From: Bosea sp. NBC_00550
Lineage (GTDB): Bacteria > Pseudomonadota > Alphaproteobacteria > Rhizobiales > Beijerinckiaceae
Assembly (NCBI RefSeq): GCF_026020075.1
Contig: NZ_CP102772.1
Span: 1,302,001 to 1,366,000 of the forward strand
Length of the DNA stretch: 64,000 bases
Direction of reading: 5' to 3'
Under the pieces are notes generated by a model. The model was not told where the DNA came from, did no database searches, and saw nothing but the letters and a program-made list of their open reading frames with translations. Each line of letters opens with the position of its first letter. Positions within the stretch are counted from its first letter, which is position 1. Both the position numbers and the translations under genes were made by a program. Below are positions 18,050 through 27,174 of this stretch, piece after piece.

Positions 18050-18590
18050 GGCGACATTGTAGCCGCTTCGGTGGCCCGAGCTAACGCGACTGGAAGAAAT
18101 CTGGGCTATGTCCAGCGCTTAGTATTTGGCGCGATGGAAGTCGAAAAACTGGTCAAAGGAAAATCCCCCTATATCTCGACCCACGACGACACGGAATTGG
18201 AGCAGCTGAAAGCAACAACGAAGCACTCTTTATCGCGCAGCCGGAGGATGTTTCGCCCGCCGCAACTTCCTACCACGGTCAACGGTGATCGACGTGGAGC
18301 AAGCCACCTCACGTGCAACGGGCGACCGTTGATCCGTGAGGTGGTGGACCCTCAGGGGCGCACGAGGCATCGGACAGCAGCGCCGCCTGGCGGCCAGCCC
18401 GATCCCGGCGCGGTGCCGGTGTGGACCCGACCGTCTCGGCCACGGCCCGGACCTCAACACCCGACGCGCACACATCAACGCAAGTCCACCACCCGGCAGC
18501 GACAGCCGCCCTACTGCGAATTTAGGTTCTGTTCGTGGACGTCGTCGGCCTCGTCGGCAACGGGATCATGCTCGACGACTTCGAACTTGT
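18050..18590. other. no recognisable gene
   Basis: Frames here (e.g. 18026-18595 plus) have Arg/Pro/Ser-rich, non-protein-like composition and no RBS. I see nothing else before the inverted-repeat arm at 18591. Confidence 0.5.
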
Positions 18591-18614
18591 GGTGAAAATC
18601 TGACGCTTGGTACC
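18591..18614. repeat. left arm of a 24-bp inverted repeat
   Basis: GTGAAAATCTGACGCTTGGT followed by ACCC. The exact reverse complement is at 20467-20490, so the DUF1254 gene lies between the arms. Possibly ends of one or two decayed insertion sequences; I cannot assign the family. Confidence 0.75.
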
Positions 18615-18884
18615 CCCGCGAATGGCAAGAGACGACCCTAGGCCGAAGTTGAACGCCGCGCCGATGGGTACCCGTGACACAACTCAGACATATTGAGGGT
18701 AAACTTTGATTGGCCGAAACTTCCCGTTACGTCAGACTGGCCACGGCTCACCGGGGCGGCCTGTCGACCTGTTGCTCCTGGTGCAATTTTACGCGGCCAG
18801 TCCGCCGCTTGATCGGCTGAGTAAGATTGTCTGCAAACTCGAGAAAGTAACGCGTCATCAGGCGATAACTGGGAGGACGACTAC

Positions 18885-20321
18885 ATGAACAGGAACGTGG
18901 TTGCGGTATCCCTGAGCCTTATTCTAGGCCCAGCACTGACCCAAGGGGCGATTGCTCAAGGCGCCCAACCCGCGCTGACTGAAGCGGAGGCCCAAGCCAT
19001 CGGCGTTGATGCCTACATCTACTTCTACCCAATGATCTCGATGGACATAACGCGGAAGCAATCGACGAACATCGAAGCTGGGAAAGAGTTCGGCAAAGGC
19101 CCGATGAACACGTTCGTGAATGTCCCAGCATTTCCACCCGCCGATTTGAAGATAGTCGTGCGGGTCAACTTCGATACGCTCTATTCTATTGCGTGGCTCG
19201 ATCTCACCAAGGAACCGCTGGTTGTCTCCGCACCAGAAACCAGCGGGCGCTACTATCTCCTGCCAATGCTCGACATGTGGACAGACGTTTTTGCCTCCCC
19301 CGGATGGCGCACGACCGGGACGCAGCCCGGCAATTTTCTGGTCACGCCTCCGGGATGGAGCGGTACCGTTCCCGAGGAGATGACGCGCATCAGCGCGCCG
19401 ACGCCGTATGTCTGGACTATCGGCCGGACCAAGACGGACGGGCCGCCCGACTATGACGCGGTTCACAAAATCCAGGCTGGCTACAAGGTCACGGCGCTAT
19501 CGGACTGGGGCAAGACGCCGATACCGGTCGAGGTCAAGATCGATCCGAGCGTCGACATGAAGACCGCGCCGAAGGTTCAATCCGATACCATGCCGGCGGC
19601 CAAGTACTTCGCCTACGCGGCCGAGCTGATGAAGCTCCATCCACCTCACCTCACAGACGAGCCGATCGTCGCGCAGATGAAGCGCATCGGCATTGTGCCG
19701 GGACAGAGCTTCGACTTCGAGAAGCTCCCGCCAGCCGTGCAGAAGGCCCTCGAAGCTGCGCCGGAAGTCGGGCAGAAGCTGATGGAATGGAAGCTCCCGA
19801 CGCTCGCTCGGGTCGCCAACCATTGGTCGATGAACACCGACACCATGGGCGTCTATGGGAATTACTATCTGAAGCGCGCCATCGTTACGCAGCAGGGCCT
19901 CGGCGCGAACCTGCCCGAGGATGCGATCTACCCGCTTAATCTCGGTGACGACGCCGGCAGGCCGCTCGATGGCGCCAATAGGTATACGCTGCATTTCGAA
20001 AAGGGGGCCACGCCGCCGGTGAATGCCTTCTGGTCGATTACGCTCTATGACCCTGAGGGTTTCCAGGTTGGGAACAGTCTCAATCGCTTCGCGGTGAGCA
20101 GCTGGATGCCCTTCAAATACAATTCCGACGGATCGCTCGACCTCTATTTCCAGAACGAGAACCCGGGCAAGAACAAGGAGGCCAACTGGCTACCGGCGCC
20201 AAAAGGCGGCTTCAACTTGACGATGCGGCTTTACGGCCCGAAGTCCGAAGCGCTCACGGGTAGATGGACCCCGCCGCCTGTCACGAAAGTACAGGGGCTT
20301 CCGCTCGTGGTCGGGCAGTAA
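18885..20321 (+). CDS. secreted DUF1254/DUF1214 protein
   Basis: 478 residues. The signal peptide MNRNVVAVSLSLILGPALTQ ends at AIAQ/G (about residue 25). The DUF1254 part (about 35-170) has the typical GVDAYIYFYPMISMD and NTLYS-like NFDTLYSIAWLDL. The DUF1214 part (about 340-455) has NRYTLHF, PPVNAFWSITLYD and NSLNRFAVSS. Members are periplasmic proteins of unknown reaction, often scattered in rhizobial genomes. RBS GGGAGGA precedes the ATG. It sits inside a 24-bp inverted repeat, which suggests acquisition as a unit. Intact. Confidence 0.9.
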   Translation: MNRNVVAVSLSLILGPALTQGAIAQGAQPALTEAEAQAIGVDAYIYFYPMISMDITRKQSTNIEAGKEFGKGPMNTFVNVPAFPPADLKIVVRVNFDTLYSIAWLDLTKEPLVVSAPETSGRYYLLPMLDMWTDVFASPGWRTTGTQPGNFLVTPPGWSGTVPEEMTRISAPTPYVWTIGRTKTDGPPDYDAVHKIQAGYKVTALSDWGKTPIPVEVKIDPSVDMKTAPKVQSDTMPAAKYFAYAAELMKLHPPHLTDEPIVAQMKRIGIVPGQSFDFEKLPPAVQKALEAAPEVGQKLMEWKLPTLARVANHWSMNTDTMGVYGNYYLKRAIVTQQGLGANLPEDAIYPLNLGDDAGRPLDGANRYTLHFEKGATPPVNAFWSITLYDPEGFQVGNSLNRFAVSSWMPFKYNSDGSLDLYFQNENPGKNKEANWLPAPKGGFNLTMRLYGPKSEALTGRWTPPPVTKVQGLPLVVGQ

Positions 20322-20466
20322 TCTTTCAAAGAAAGCGCCGGCGCGGATCAGCGTCGGCGCATCGACCGACCGCATCGCGGTCGCGGATGGGCGTTCATGG
20401 CACAACCTCGCTTCGGCACGGTGTGCGTTAAGATGACCGCTTTCCACCCGTAGCGGCTGCTGCCGG

Positions 20467-20490
20467 CGGGTACCAAGCGTCAGATTTTCA
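20467..20490. repeat. right arm of the 24-bp inverted repeat
   Basis: Reverse complement of 18591-18614. The 1.9-kb segment between the arms contains only the DUF1254 gene. Confidence 0.75.
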
Positions 20491-20533
20491 CGCCGGTGGC
20501 GCAGCGCCCATAAGACAGGCGCTGCAGACTGTC

Positions 20534-20867
20534 TCAACTCTCCTCGCTCCGGTCTTCAAGCGCGCCAGTGAGCCCGAGCCTCTCAAGTTCGGCTTCGACC
20601 TGCTCAAGTGTTATGCGCTCGACTGGCACAAGCACGGTGTCGGCTTCGATCGACTGCCGCGGCAGGCCCCAGCCCCGGTTGAGCAAGGCGGTTGGCCGCC
20701 GCGCCTTTCACGGCGTCGGGCAAACCGTTCCGCATCAGTTCCGCCAGCGTCAGGATCGCCTCCTCGGTGTGCTCCCGCGCCAGCGCCTCCACCGGCCCCT
20801 TGATCGAGGGCCGCCCCTTCGGATTACCGCTCTGGCCCGGTTGCCAGAGACCCTTTCCGTTCCGCAT
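20534..20867 (-). pseudogene. frameshifted DUF5681 gene
   Basis: The N-terminal half reads LWQPGQSGNPKGRPSIKGPVEALAREHTEEAILTLAELM in one frame (start 20867), the hallmark of DUF5681 proteins found beside phage terminases and in islands. Near 20700 the frame changes; the other frame continues LLNRGWGLPRQSIEADTVLV and ends LEDRSEES at 20534. A one-base indel in the 'AAANR/ALLNRGWG' region explains it. In the uncorrected frame the tail is nonsense. It is probably a phage or island remnant. Confidence 0.8.
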
Positions 20868-20970
20868 CTGATATGCCCGTGTTAGCAGACCACTGGCCCA
20901 ACAAGGTAGGACGGCAATGCGGCTGCTTTTGGGACCAGCCGACCGGACCGGCGACTGGATGTTCGACGTG

Positions 20971-21231
20971 CTACCGTTGAAATTCAGGCTCCTGGGTCGC
21001 GAAGACTTTAGCTTCCGCTTCCAATGAAGCTATGATTTCTCGGTATTCTGTAATCATCGCGCCGCTTTTTGGTGCGTCCGACCTGATCCAGTGTTCAAGC
21101 GCAACATTCGCCAACTCGTACGCCTCGCAGAGATCGAGAAAGAATTCGCCTGAGCCCAGATCAAAACGGGCCCTGCAATCAGGAAACCGCAGTTTTAGGC
21201 GTGCGCGACCGCGCTCTTCGATCCTGGTCAT
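20971..21231 (-). CDS. small hypothetical protein
   Basis: 86 residues from MTRIEERGRARLKLRFPD. Composition is protein-like: FDLGSGEFFLDLCEAYELANVALEHWIRSDAPKSGAM, ending in a helix. A GTG start at 21273 would add 14 residues. It is divergent from the AraC regulator. Function unknown; many island regions hold such orphan genes. Confidence 0.55.
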   Translation of the reverse strand: MTRIEERGRARLKLRFPDCRARFDLGSGEFFLDLCEAYELANVALEHWIRSDAPKSGAMITEYREIIASLEAEAKVFATQEPEFQR

Positions 21232-21418
21232 GTTGCGACTTCGGTATGTGAGGGCGTTCCATTTGCTCCTCACCCTCGTCGATCATGGGCTTGGCGCAGT
21301 GATCCATCAATTGACCCTAAGGACATCTGAGGCCCCTCTAAATAGATTGGCGATGCGATCGCCGCTTGTTATTCTCGGCCAAGTTGTTGCTCGTCCCCGA
21401 CATGAGCAATGGAGTTCG

Positions 21419-22456
21419 ATGGCTTTGCCTCTCGACCTGAATGCGTTACCGACGACCCGAGCGGGTATCACGCGTCTGGCCGTCGCGCGCCTTGCCCGCG
21501 CCGGCGTGGCGGCTGCGCCGCTCCTGAAAGCCGTTGGCTTGAGCGAAGAGATGCTCGCCGATCATGATCAGAGAGTGCCTGCTCGGCGTCAGGTCGCATT
21601 GTTGGACCGGGCCGCGACGGCACTGGGGGATGACTGGCTTGGCTTCAACCTTTCGCAGGAATTCGACCCGCGCGCTCTCGGCCTGCTGTTCTACGTTATG
21701 GCGTCGTCGCAAACGCTCGGCGAGGCACTGCAACGCATTGCCCGGTACAGTTCGATCACCAATGAAGCGCTGGTCTTCCGTGTTGCCGACGGAGGCGAGG
21801 TCACCGTCAAGCTGAACTATGCCGGGCTCCCCCGCCATTCCGACAGGCATCAGGCTGAGTTCTGCATTTTTGGAGCAATCCGGCTCTGCCGCCTCCTGAC
21901 GGGATCGAACCTCGTTCCGCAACGCGTCTCCTTCGCGCACCACCGATCGGGCGATACCGGTGCGATGTCACGGTTTGCCGGAACCCAAGTGGAGTTCGGC
22001 GCAGATATCGATGCTTTCGTTCTGCGGGCTGACACGCGTGAACGCGCACTCGTGAATGCCGATCCCTACCTTAATGAGCTTATGCTGACTGATTGCGAGG
22101 CGGCATTGTCGTCCCGGGCGAGCAATGCGAGCCCGCTTCGGGTCAGTGTCGAGAATGCGATCGCTCCGCTGCTGCCGCACGGCAAAGTTCGCGCCGAAGT
22201 CATCGCCCGCCAGCTTGGCATGAGTGAACGGACGCTTTGCCGAAAGCTCGCCGACGAGGGCCTGAATTTCTCGGAAATCCTTCAGCAGCTCCGGCGCGAC
22301 CTGGCTATGCGCTACCTCAGTGATGGCGGTCACCATGTCTCCAAGATTGCCTGGCTATTGGGGTTCCATGAGGTCAGCGCGTTCTCGCACGCCTTCAAGC
22401 AATGGACCGGGCTGGCGCCGAGCCAGGTACGGTTGGCCGGCGTCGTAGCTGATTGA
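21419..22456 (+). CDS. AraC-family transcriptional regulator
   Basis: 345 residues. The ATG at 21419 has GGAG 6 bases upstream. The N-terminal ligand-sensing domain (about 10-200) is of the Arabinose_bd/OruR type (GITRLAVARLARAGV, RQVALLDRAATALGDDWLGF, QTLGEALQRIARYSSI). The C-terminal AraC double HTH (about 245-340) contains VIARQLGMSERTLCRKLADEG and ISKIAWLLGF-like SKIAWLLGFHEVSAFSHAFKQWTG. The target is unknown. A damaged copy lies at 16.0-16.9 kb, so the 16.9-21.4 kb segment is flanked by this duplication. Confidence 0.92.
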   Translation: MALPLDLNALPTTRAGITRLAVARLARAGVAAAPLLKAVGLSEEMLADHDQRVPARRQVALLDRAATALGDDWLGFNLSQEFDPRALGLLFYVMASSQTLGEALQRIARYSSITNEALVFRVADGGEVTVKLNYAGLPRHSDRHQAEFCIFGAIRLCRLLTGSNLVPQRVSFAHHRSGDTGAMSRFAGTQVEFGADIDAFVLRADTRERALVNADPYLNELMLTDCEAALSSRASNASPLRVSVENAIAPLLPHGKVRAEVIARQLGMSERTLCRKLADEGLNFSEILQQLRRDLAMRYLSDGGHHVSKIAWLLGFHEVSAFSHAFKQWTGLAPSQVRLAGVVAD

Positions 22457-23045
22457 AGTCGGTTTGCCAGTCCGACTAATGCACACTCAGGGGGGGGCGC
22501 GAATCTGCGTTGACCGTCCCCCTCGGGACAAGAAGGCGCACGGTTCCGGGGCCTGTTGGCAGCGCGCCCGGCGGGCGCGGATCCAGCGCGGGCGTCCGCC
22601 CCTGAAATGCAACGTCTGCGGGACGTACTTCTCCCCAGGCGTCGCGCAGACGCGAATTACTGCTCCAATCTCTGTCGTCAACTCGCCTACTGGGTGCAGC
22701 TCAAGTGACGCCCTGCGCTTGGCAGGGGCACGCAAACCTTTGGCGGAGAATGACAAGCGGCGGACGCAGCGGCTCTGTATTTTTAGGACGTCCCATCCGG
22801 GGACGTCGAGGCCGATCTGCGATGACTGTAAAACCTTCACCTGGCTGCTGCGCTTACCCTTTGTTGCTGCGTGCACGGGCAACGAAGCTGCGCTGGACAG
22901 GCCGTCTCCACGCGCTTTTCGTGCTCCTTCGGCTTCAATTTCGACGGGGCCGGCATCGCTAAATAGTAAGAGCGCTGTTCCGACAGCACCTTTTCGCAGC
23001 GCGTTGAGCGCCCACTCTGACGATCCTGATTTGGAGGATCGTTTT
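22457..23045. other. no recognisable gene
   Basis: A long plus frame crosses this stretch (22464 to 23342), but only its part from 23046 is recognisable (IS66). A CNVCG...CDDC cysteine pattern occurs in the frame (22608-22830) without RBS or family match. I see no other feature. Confidence 0.4.
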
Positions 23046-23200
23046 GTGTCTAGGCTTGACCATCGACTTGAGCCTGAGGGCGAGGTGCGCCGCTTCGAGG
23101 TGATCACCGGCGCGATAGGCCGGCGGCGCTGGAGTGCCGACGACCGTGCGCGGATTCTTGAAGAGACGCTGTTTCCCGGAGCGGTCGTCTCCGACTATCC
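23046..23200 (+). pseudogene. IS66 tnpA fragment
   Basis: The frame from GTG 23046 reads VSRLDHRLEPEGEVRRFEVI, then RRRWSADDRARILEETLFPGAVVS, which is the N-terminal HTH region of IS66-family TnpA (OrfA). The match stops near 23195, where the usual ARRHGLSPQQLF continuation is replaced by unrelated sequence. No tnpB or tnpC is seen. It marks an old insertion at the edge of the LysR gene. Confidence 0.7.
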
Positions 23201-23244
23201 TACCGTGGCAGGCTCAGATCGCACCATTCCCGTGACAGTGCCTC

Positions 23245-24156
23245 TCAGCCTGCATCTACGGCCACAACCCCTGGGAATTCGGCGGCGAGATAATCTACGA
23301 GCGCTCGGACTGCCGGTAAGAGACCATGCCGATAAGGCATGAGAGCAGTGATTCTTGAGTCCGATGCGATCCACCCAGGAAGCACATGCACCAAGTCTCC
23401 TGTCAGCACTTCGGGCCAGCATACGTATCCGGGCAGGGCCACGATTCCCAAGCCTGTGGAAGCCGCTTGCTTGAGAGCCACCATATCGTTGCTCACAAAC
23501 CGTGGCTCTATCGGGATCGTTACACCCTTGGCCCGGGCCCGTTGAAGCTGCCAATTCGCCGCACTGGCGTACCCTAGGGCGATTGCATCGTGCCCGATCA
23601 AGTCGTCGGGCCTCGCCGGTGTACCTGCGCGGTCGACATAATTACGTCCCGCGAAAAGAAGCCACGGGACATCCGCAATCTTTCTTTGAACAAGCGTCGA
23701 ATTCGGCAATGGACCCGAATGTCCCCGAAGAGCCAAGTCGAAGCCCTCTGCCAAAATATCAATCTGGATATCGGTCGCATATTGAATCACGCGAACCTTT
23801 GGGTACCGGGCCAAGAAAACCGGCAACAGGTCACGCAAGGCGAATTGCGCAATTGCAACCGGTGTGGTGAGCCGAACAACTCCACTGGGCTCGATCAGTC
23901 GTTGACGCATGGAATCCTCGGCGATTTCCGCTTTCTGCAGCGTCGCCACAGCATGGTCGTAGAATACGCGACCTGACTCGGTCACTTCGAACCTCCTGGA
24001 TGTTCGATTGACGAGGCGAACACCGAGCGAAGACTCAAGCTGTTGTACGCGATGGCTCAACGTTGACTTCGGAATGCGTAAGCCCCGCCCTGCGGCGGTA
24101 AACCCGCCTCGGTCGACGACTTGTACGAAATAAAGCAAGTCCTTCAGATCCAGCAT
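23245..24156 (-). CDS. LysR-family transcriptional regulator
   Basis: 303 residues. The N-terminal winged HTH (1-60: LKDLLYFVQVVDRGGFTAAGRGLRIPKSTLSHRVQQLES) is followed by a substrate-binding domain (90-295). The sequence is of the CrgA/DsdC-like 'LTTPVAIAQFALRDLLPVFLARYPKVRV' branch. No target gene is adjacent on the other side other than the TolB-like gene at 24416. A near-perfect inverted repeat sits 14 bases upstream of its start (24170-24196), suiting autoregulation. Intact. Confidence 0.92.
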   Translation of the reverse strand: MLDLKDLLYFVQVVDRGGFTAAGRGLRIPKSTLSHRVQQLESSLGVRLVNRTSRRFEVTESGRVFYDHAVATLQKAEIAEDSMRQRLIEPSGVVRLTTPVAIAQFALRDLLPVFLARYPKVRVIQYATDIQIDILAEGFDLALRGHSGPLPNSTLVQRKIADVPWLLFAGRNYVDRAGTPARPDDLIGHDAIALGYASAANWQLQRARAKGVTIPIEPRFVSNDMVALKQAASTGLGIVALPGYVCWPEVLTGDLVHVLPGWIASDSRITALMPYRHGLLPAVRALVDYLAAEFPGVVAVDAG

Positions 24157-24169
24157 TCCCAGCTTCCGA

Positions 24170-24196
24170 ATTTTTCAGACGATAAGTCCGAAAAAT
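24170..24196. promoter_or_regulatory. operator-like inverted repeat upstream of lysR gene
   Basis: ATTTTTCAGAC, five bases, GTCCGAAAAAT: arms of 11 with one mismatch. LysR-type regulators bind dyads of this sort at their own promoters and at divergent targets. It lies between lysR (start 24156) and the plus-strand TolB-like gene (24416). Confidence 0.6.
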
Positions 24197-24415
24197 AAGG
24201 ACTTCTGCGACGACAGTCGAGCGCCTAGCCTAGTTCTATGCAGAACGCCGCAGGATATTCACATGGTGAAGCGTGCCCTTAGCAGCGGACAGCCACACGA
24301 ACCTCGCGAGCCAGAGTTCGCCCTGTGCACCGCCGTGCTCTGCGTGTCGCCGTGCGGTTGTACTGATCTCTCCATCTGATCGAGATGGTGCGTGGTCAGT
24401 TGGCCGGAGTGATTG

Positions 24416-25393
24416 ATGATGCCGACGAGTTCCAGCAGTGGCTCAGTTTCGTGCGTTGTTCCTGGGATCTCTGAAGACGATATTCGTGCCCAACTGGGTC
24501 GCATTTTAGCAAGTGACGACTTTAAGGTGCCCGGGCGGGTGCGCCGGTTTCTTTCCTACGTGGTTGAAGAAGCGCTCGCTGGCCGGGCAGACCGCATCAA
24601 GGCCTATGCGATCGCAGTCGAAGTCTTCGGCCGGCGTCCAGATTTCGACGTCATGAACGACCCCGTCGTTCGCATCGAGGCGGGGCGGCTCAGGCGCGGA
24701 TTGGAGCGGTATTACCTGCTCGAAGGCAGTACCGACCCGCTTGTGATCGAGATTGCCAAGGGGGGCTATGTGCCCAGCTTCCGCTGGCAATTGAACGATC
24801 AGATCGACCCTGCGCCGCTTTCACCATCCGATCCCGCGCCCGACGAACCACCCCGCCCGCAAATGGGCGCGCGGTTGAGGCGCCCTTGGCTCGTCGGCGC
24901 CACTTCAGCGCTCGCGATCAGCTCGTTGGTGGCCTTCGTGACGATGGCGAACCGACCGGTCCCGGCTGCGCCAGTGAGCCCGGCACGGCTGTCACTCGTC
25001 GTGAAGCCATTCGTCAACCTCACTGAGAAAGCCGAATTCGAGGTTTTCGCGGCAGGACTTGCCGACGATGTCATCTCGCAGCTCGTTCCGAACGAAGAGC
25101 TAACGATCTTTCGCAGTCAGACTTCAGCTGCCTTGGGATCTTCCGCGTCCGCCGCACAAATCGATCGCCAGGTTGGCCGGCGGCATATCCTGGAGGGCGT
25201 CATCCGTGCAGGCGACGGCAAGCTCAGGATCACAAGCCGCCTGCTGGATGGGCAAACGACCGCGATCATCTGGTCGGGCATCTATGAAGCGGACCAAAAT
25301 GCTGGCAGCGGCTTCGATCTCGAGACAAACATAGCGGCCAAGATCGCCGCATCCGTGAGCCTGCGCTTACGACCGCCGGCGAAGATGCAGTAG
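24416..25393 (+). CDS. TolB/FlgO-like membrane regulator
   Basis: 325 residues; starts at 24413, 24416 and 24419 are adjacent, and GGAG at 24405-24408 favours 24416. The N-terminal domain (residues 20-125) has DDFKVPGRVRRFLSYVVEEALAGRADRIKAYAIAVEVFGRRPDFDV, interrupted here by no gap, and NDPVVRIEAGRLRRGLERYY. A Pro-rich linker and one membrane span (about 160-180) follow. The C-terminal TolB/FlgO-like domain (190-320) has SLVVKPFVNLTEKAEFEVFAAGLADDVISQL and GRRHILEGVIR. It is paralogous to the gene cut by the window's left edge. The activity is unknown. Confidence 0.8.
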   Translation: MMPTSSSSGSVSCVVPGISEDDIRAQLGRILASDDFKVPGRVRRFLSYVVEEALAGRADRIKAYAIAVEVFGRRPDFDVMNDPVVRIEAGRLRRGLERYYLLEGSTDPLVIEIAKGGYVPSFRWQLNDQIDPAPLSPSDPAPDEPPRPQMGARLRRPWLVGATSALAISSLVAFVTMANRPVPAAPVSPARLSLVVKPFVNLTEKAEFEVFAAGLADDVISQLVPNEELTIFRSQTSAALGSSASAAQIDRQVGRRHILEGVIRAGDGKLRITSRLLDGQTTAIIWSGIYEADQNAGSGFDLETNIAAKIAASVSLRLRPPAKMQ

Positions 25394-25650
25394 GCGCATT
25401 TGCGGATTTCCCATGGGTCGGTCAATGCCCGGCTCACACTAAAGCCTTTGAAAACACGGAGCAGCACAGCATCAGTGAAAGCGGTCTCCGTACGGTATCG
25501 ACGCAATCGGGTGCCCAAATTGAGGGTTTCCCTAGGTGATCAAAATGTCACTGAAAGATGTTTTTCGCCTGAAAATGACGATCATTCGCTTCTCGGCAAT
25601 GAATTCACGTGCAACCGTTGACGCCCTGACTGTGCATGGAGGAGGATCAC

Positions 25651-26388
25651 ATGCGTCTAAGCCTTGTATCCACTGCTGCCCTAGCAGCGTGCCTGACAAC
25701 TTCGACCTTCGCGGCTGATTTGCCGAGCCGCGCACCTCCGGTCGCCCCGATCATCTATGCACCGGTATTCACGTGGGCCGGATTGTATGTCGGTCTCAAC
25801 GCCGGCGTGGGCTGGGCTGACTCGGGCGAGATCGTCGTCAACGGACCGACGGCCGCCTCTTCCGGCGTCCTGAGCGGTGTCGGCGGTGGTGACGGCAGGT
25901 TCGTCGGCGGCGCCCAGATCGGCTACAACTGGCAGTCCGGCGCGATCGTCTACGGCCTCGAGACCGACATCCAGTATGTCGATGCAGGCGGTAGCGTGGC
26001 CTGGGGCCGCTATTCCTGGTGGGATGGCCGCGGGGGCGGTGACGGCGCCTATTTCGGCACTGTGCGTGCTCGCATCGGCTATGCCTTCGACCGAACCCTG
26101 GTCTACGTCACCGGCGGCCTGGCCTATGGCGGCCTGAACACCAACCCGCTGACCGGCAACACGACGAGCAATGCCGGCTGGACGGTCGGCGGCGGTGTCG
26201 AATACGCCTTCACCAACAACTGGACGGCCAAGATCGAAGGCCTCTACGTCGATACCGGCGAGGGCCGGCGCGCCCGATCCTTCGACAATGCGGCGGGCGG
26301 CGTGCTCCCGGCCGGAACCTATACCGCAGTCAGCAATGGCGGCGGCGGTGCCGGGCTCCTGCGCGTCGGCGTGAACTACAAGTTCTGA
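25651..26388 (+). CDS. outer-membrane beta-barrel protein (Omp25/31-like)
   Basis: 245 residues. The start at 25651 is used because GGAGGAGG (25639-25646) is its RBS; the longer frame starts on that RBS. The signal peptide MRLSLVSTAALAACLTTSTF is cleaved near FAA/DLP. The mature start DLPSRAPPVAPIIYAPVFTWAGLYVGLNAG is the classic Omp25/31 opening in Hyphomicrobiales, and the protein ends in ...RVGVNYKF with the terminal Phe needed for BAM recognition. It is an eight-strand type OmpA-like barrel, Gly- and aromatic-rich throughout. A perfect terminator follows. Intact. Confidence 0.92.
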   Translation: MRLSLVSTAALAACLTTSTFAADLPSRAPPVAPIIYAPVFTWAGLYVGLNAGVGWADSGEIVVNGPTAASSGVLSGVGGGDGRFVGGAQIGYNWQSGAIVYGLETDIQYVDAGGSVAWGRYSWWDGRGGGDGAYFGTVRARIGYAFDRTLVYVTGGLAYGGLNTNPLTGNTTSNAGWTVGGGVEYAFTNNWTAKIEGLYVDTGEGRRARSFDNAAGGVLPAGTYTAVSNGGGGAGLLRVGVNYKF

Positions 26389-26412
26389 AGCGACAGCTTT
26401 TGACCTGCGAGC

Positions 26413-26444
26413 AGCCCGGCGCCTTGCGCCGGGCTGTTTTTGTT
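26413..26444 (+). terminator. intrinsic terminator of the Omp gene
   Basis: AGCCCGGCGC at 26413-26422 pairs perfectly with GCGCCGGGCT at 26426-26435 around CTT and is followed by GTTTTTGTT. 25 bases after the omp stop. Confidence 0.9.
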
Positions 26445-26593
26445 AGCCCAACAGTGTTGGCTCGCTGGTTTGCCGGTCACCGGACCGGAGGCGGGGCGCC
26501 AGGGATCGTGTGAACCGTCTCAGGCCTGCCTCCTCGGAGACTGGCTTCATCCTCCCGCGTAGCGATCCTGAGCGGATGCAGGCGGGCCCCGCT

Positions 26594-26770
26594 TCACCAA
26601 GAGGGAGGTGTCGGCGGCACTGGCTGTCGAAACTCCGAGGATGATGTGGGCGCTGAGTCCGGCCCAGGCGCCTTGGCGATGGCGCCCGGATCCGGCACGG
26701 CCTTCGACATTGCGATGGCGTCGCGCTCGATCGCGGCCGCCAGCAGGCGATAATCGTCCAAGCGAAACAT
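26594..26770 (-). CDS. possible small hypothetical protein
   Basis: 58 residues, MFRLDDYRLLAAAIERDAIA then a Pro/Ser-rich tail. The N-terminal 20 residues look helical and protein-like. No strong RBS. It may be a decayed gene; other frames here are no better. Confidence 0.3.
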   Translation of the reverse strand: MFRLDDYRLLAAAIERDAIAMSKAVPDPGAIAKAPGPDSAPTSSSEFRQPVPPTPPSW

Positions 26771-26859
26771 CGCGCAGTGTTCTCCTGCGACCAGCTGCTG
26801 ATCACCTCCCAGACGAGGTCGTACTCCTCGCAGACGCCGCCAAACCTTCCGCCCCCCAG

Positions 26860-27089
26860 TCGCGCGAAGCCCTGGCGGAACTCGCCCGGATGGAGGAGGA
26901 GGACTGCCAGGGCGAACGTGCCTTCTATCTGGAGGCGTATAACGGCGATGGCTCGTTCACCTTCGAACATCCTGTTGCTATTGTGGCGGTCCTGAATCGG
27001 AGGGTGGCGTGCTGCTCGCCATCGGCATCGCGCCCGAACAGGTCTGGCTGCACGACGGCTGCTGGTCCGCGGGCACGCTGACCGCATAA
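26860..27089 (+). pseudogene. frameshifted remnant of an unidentified protein
   Basis: One plus frame reads ALAELARMEEEDCQGERAFY then LEAYNGDGSFTFEHPVAIVAVLN (to ~26998). The next frame continues ESEGGVLLAIGIAPEQVWLH and ends GCWSAGTLTA at 27089. Both halves have good protein composition and join smoothly if a one-base indel near 26998 is assumed. I do not recognise the family. Confidence 0.4.
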
Positions 27090-27174
27090 CACAGGCCGAA
27101 GCCTTCCTCTCAACCACATCAACAGGAGGGCGCAGTCATGAACCGCAAGCAATGCCGCACCCAGCAGGCCACGC

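Noticed and set aside
18026..18595. 189-residue plus frame
   Set aside because: Composition rich in Arg, Pro and Ser, no RBS, no recognisable domain, overlaps an inverted-repeat arm.
22487..23107. 206-residue minus frame
   Set aside because: Antisense to the IS66 fragment, and composition unlike protein.
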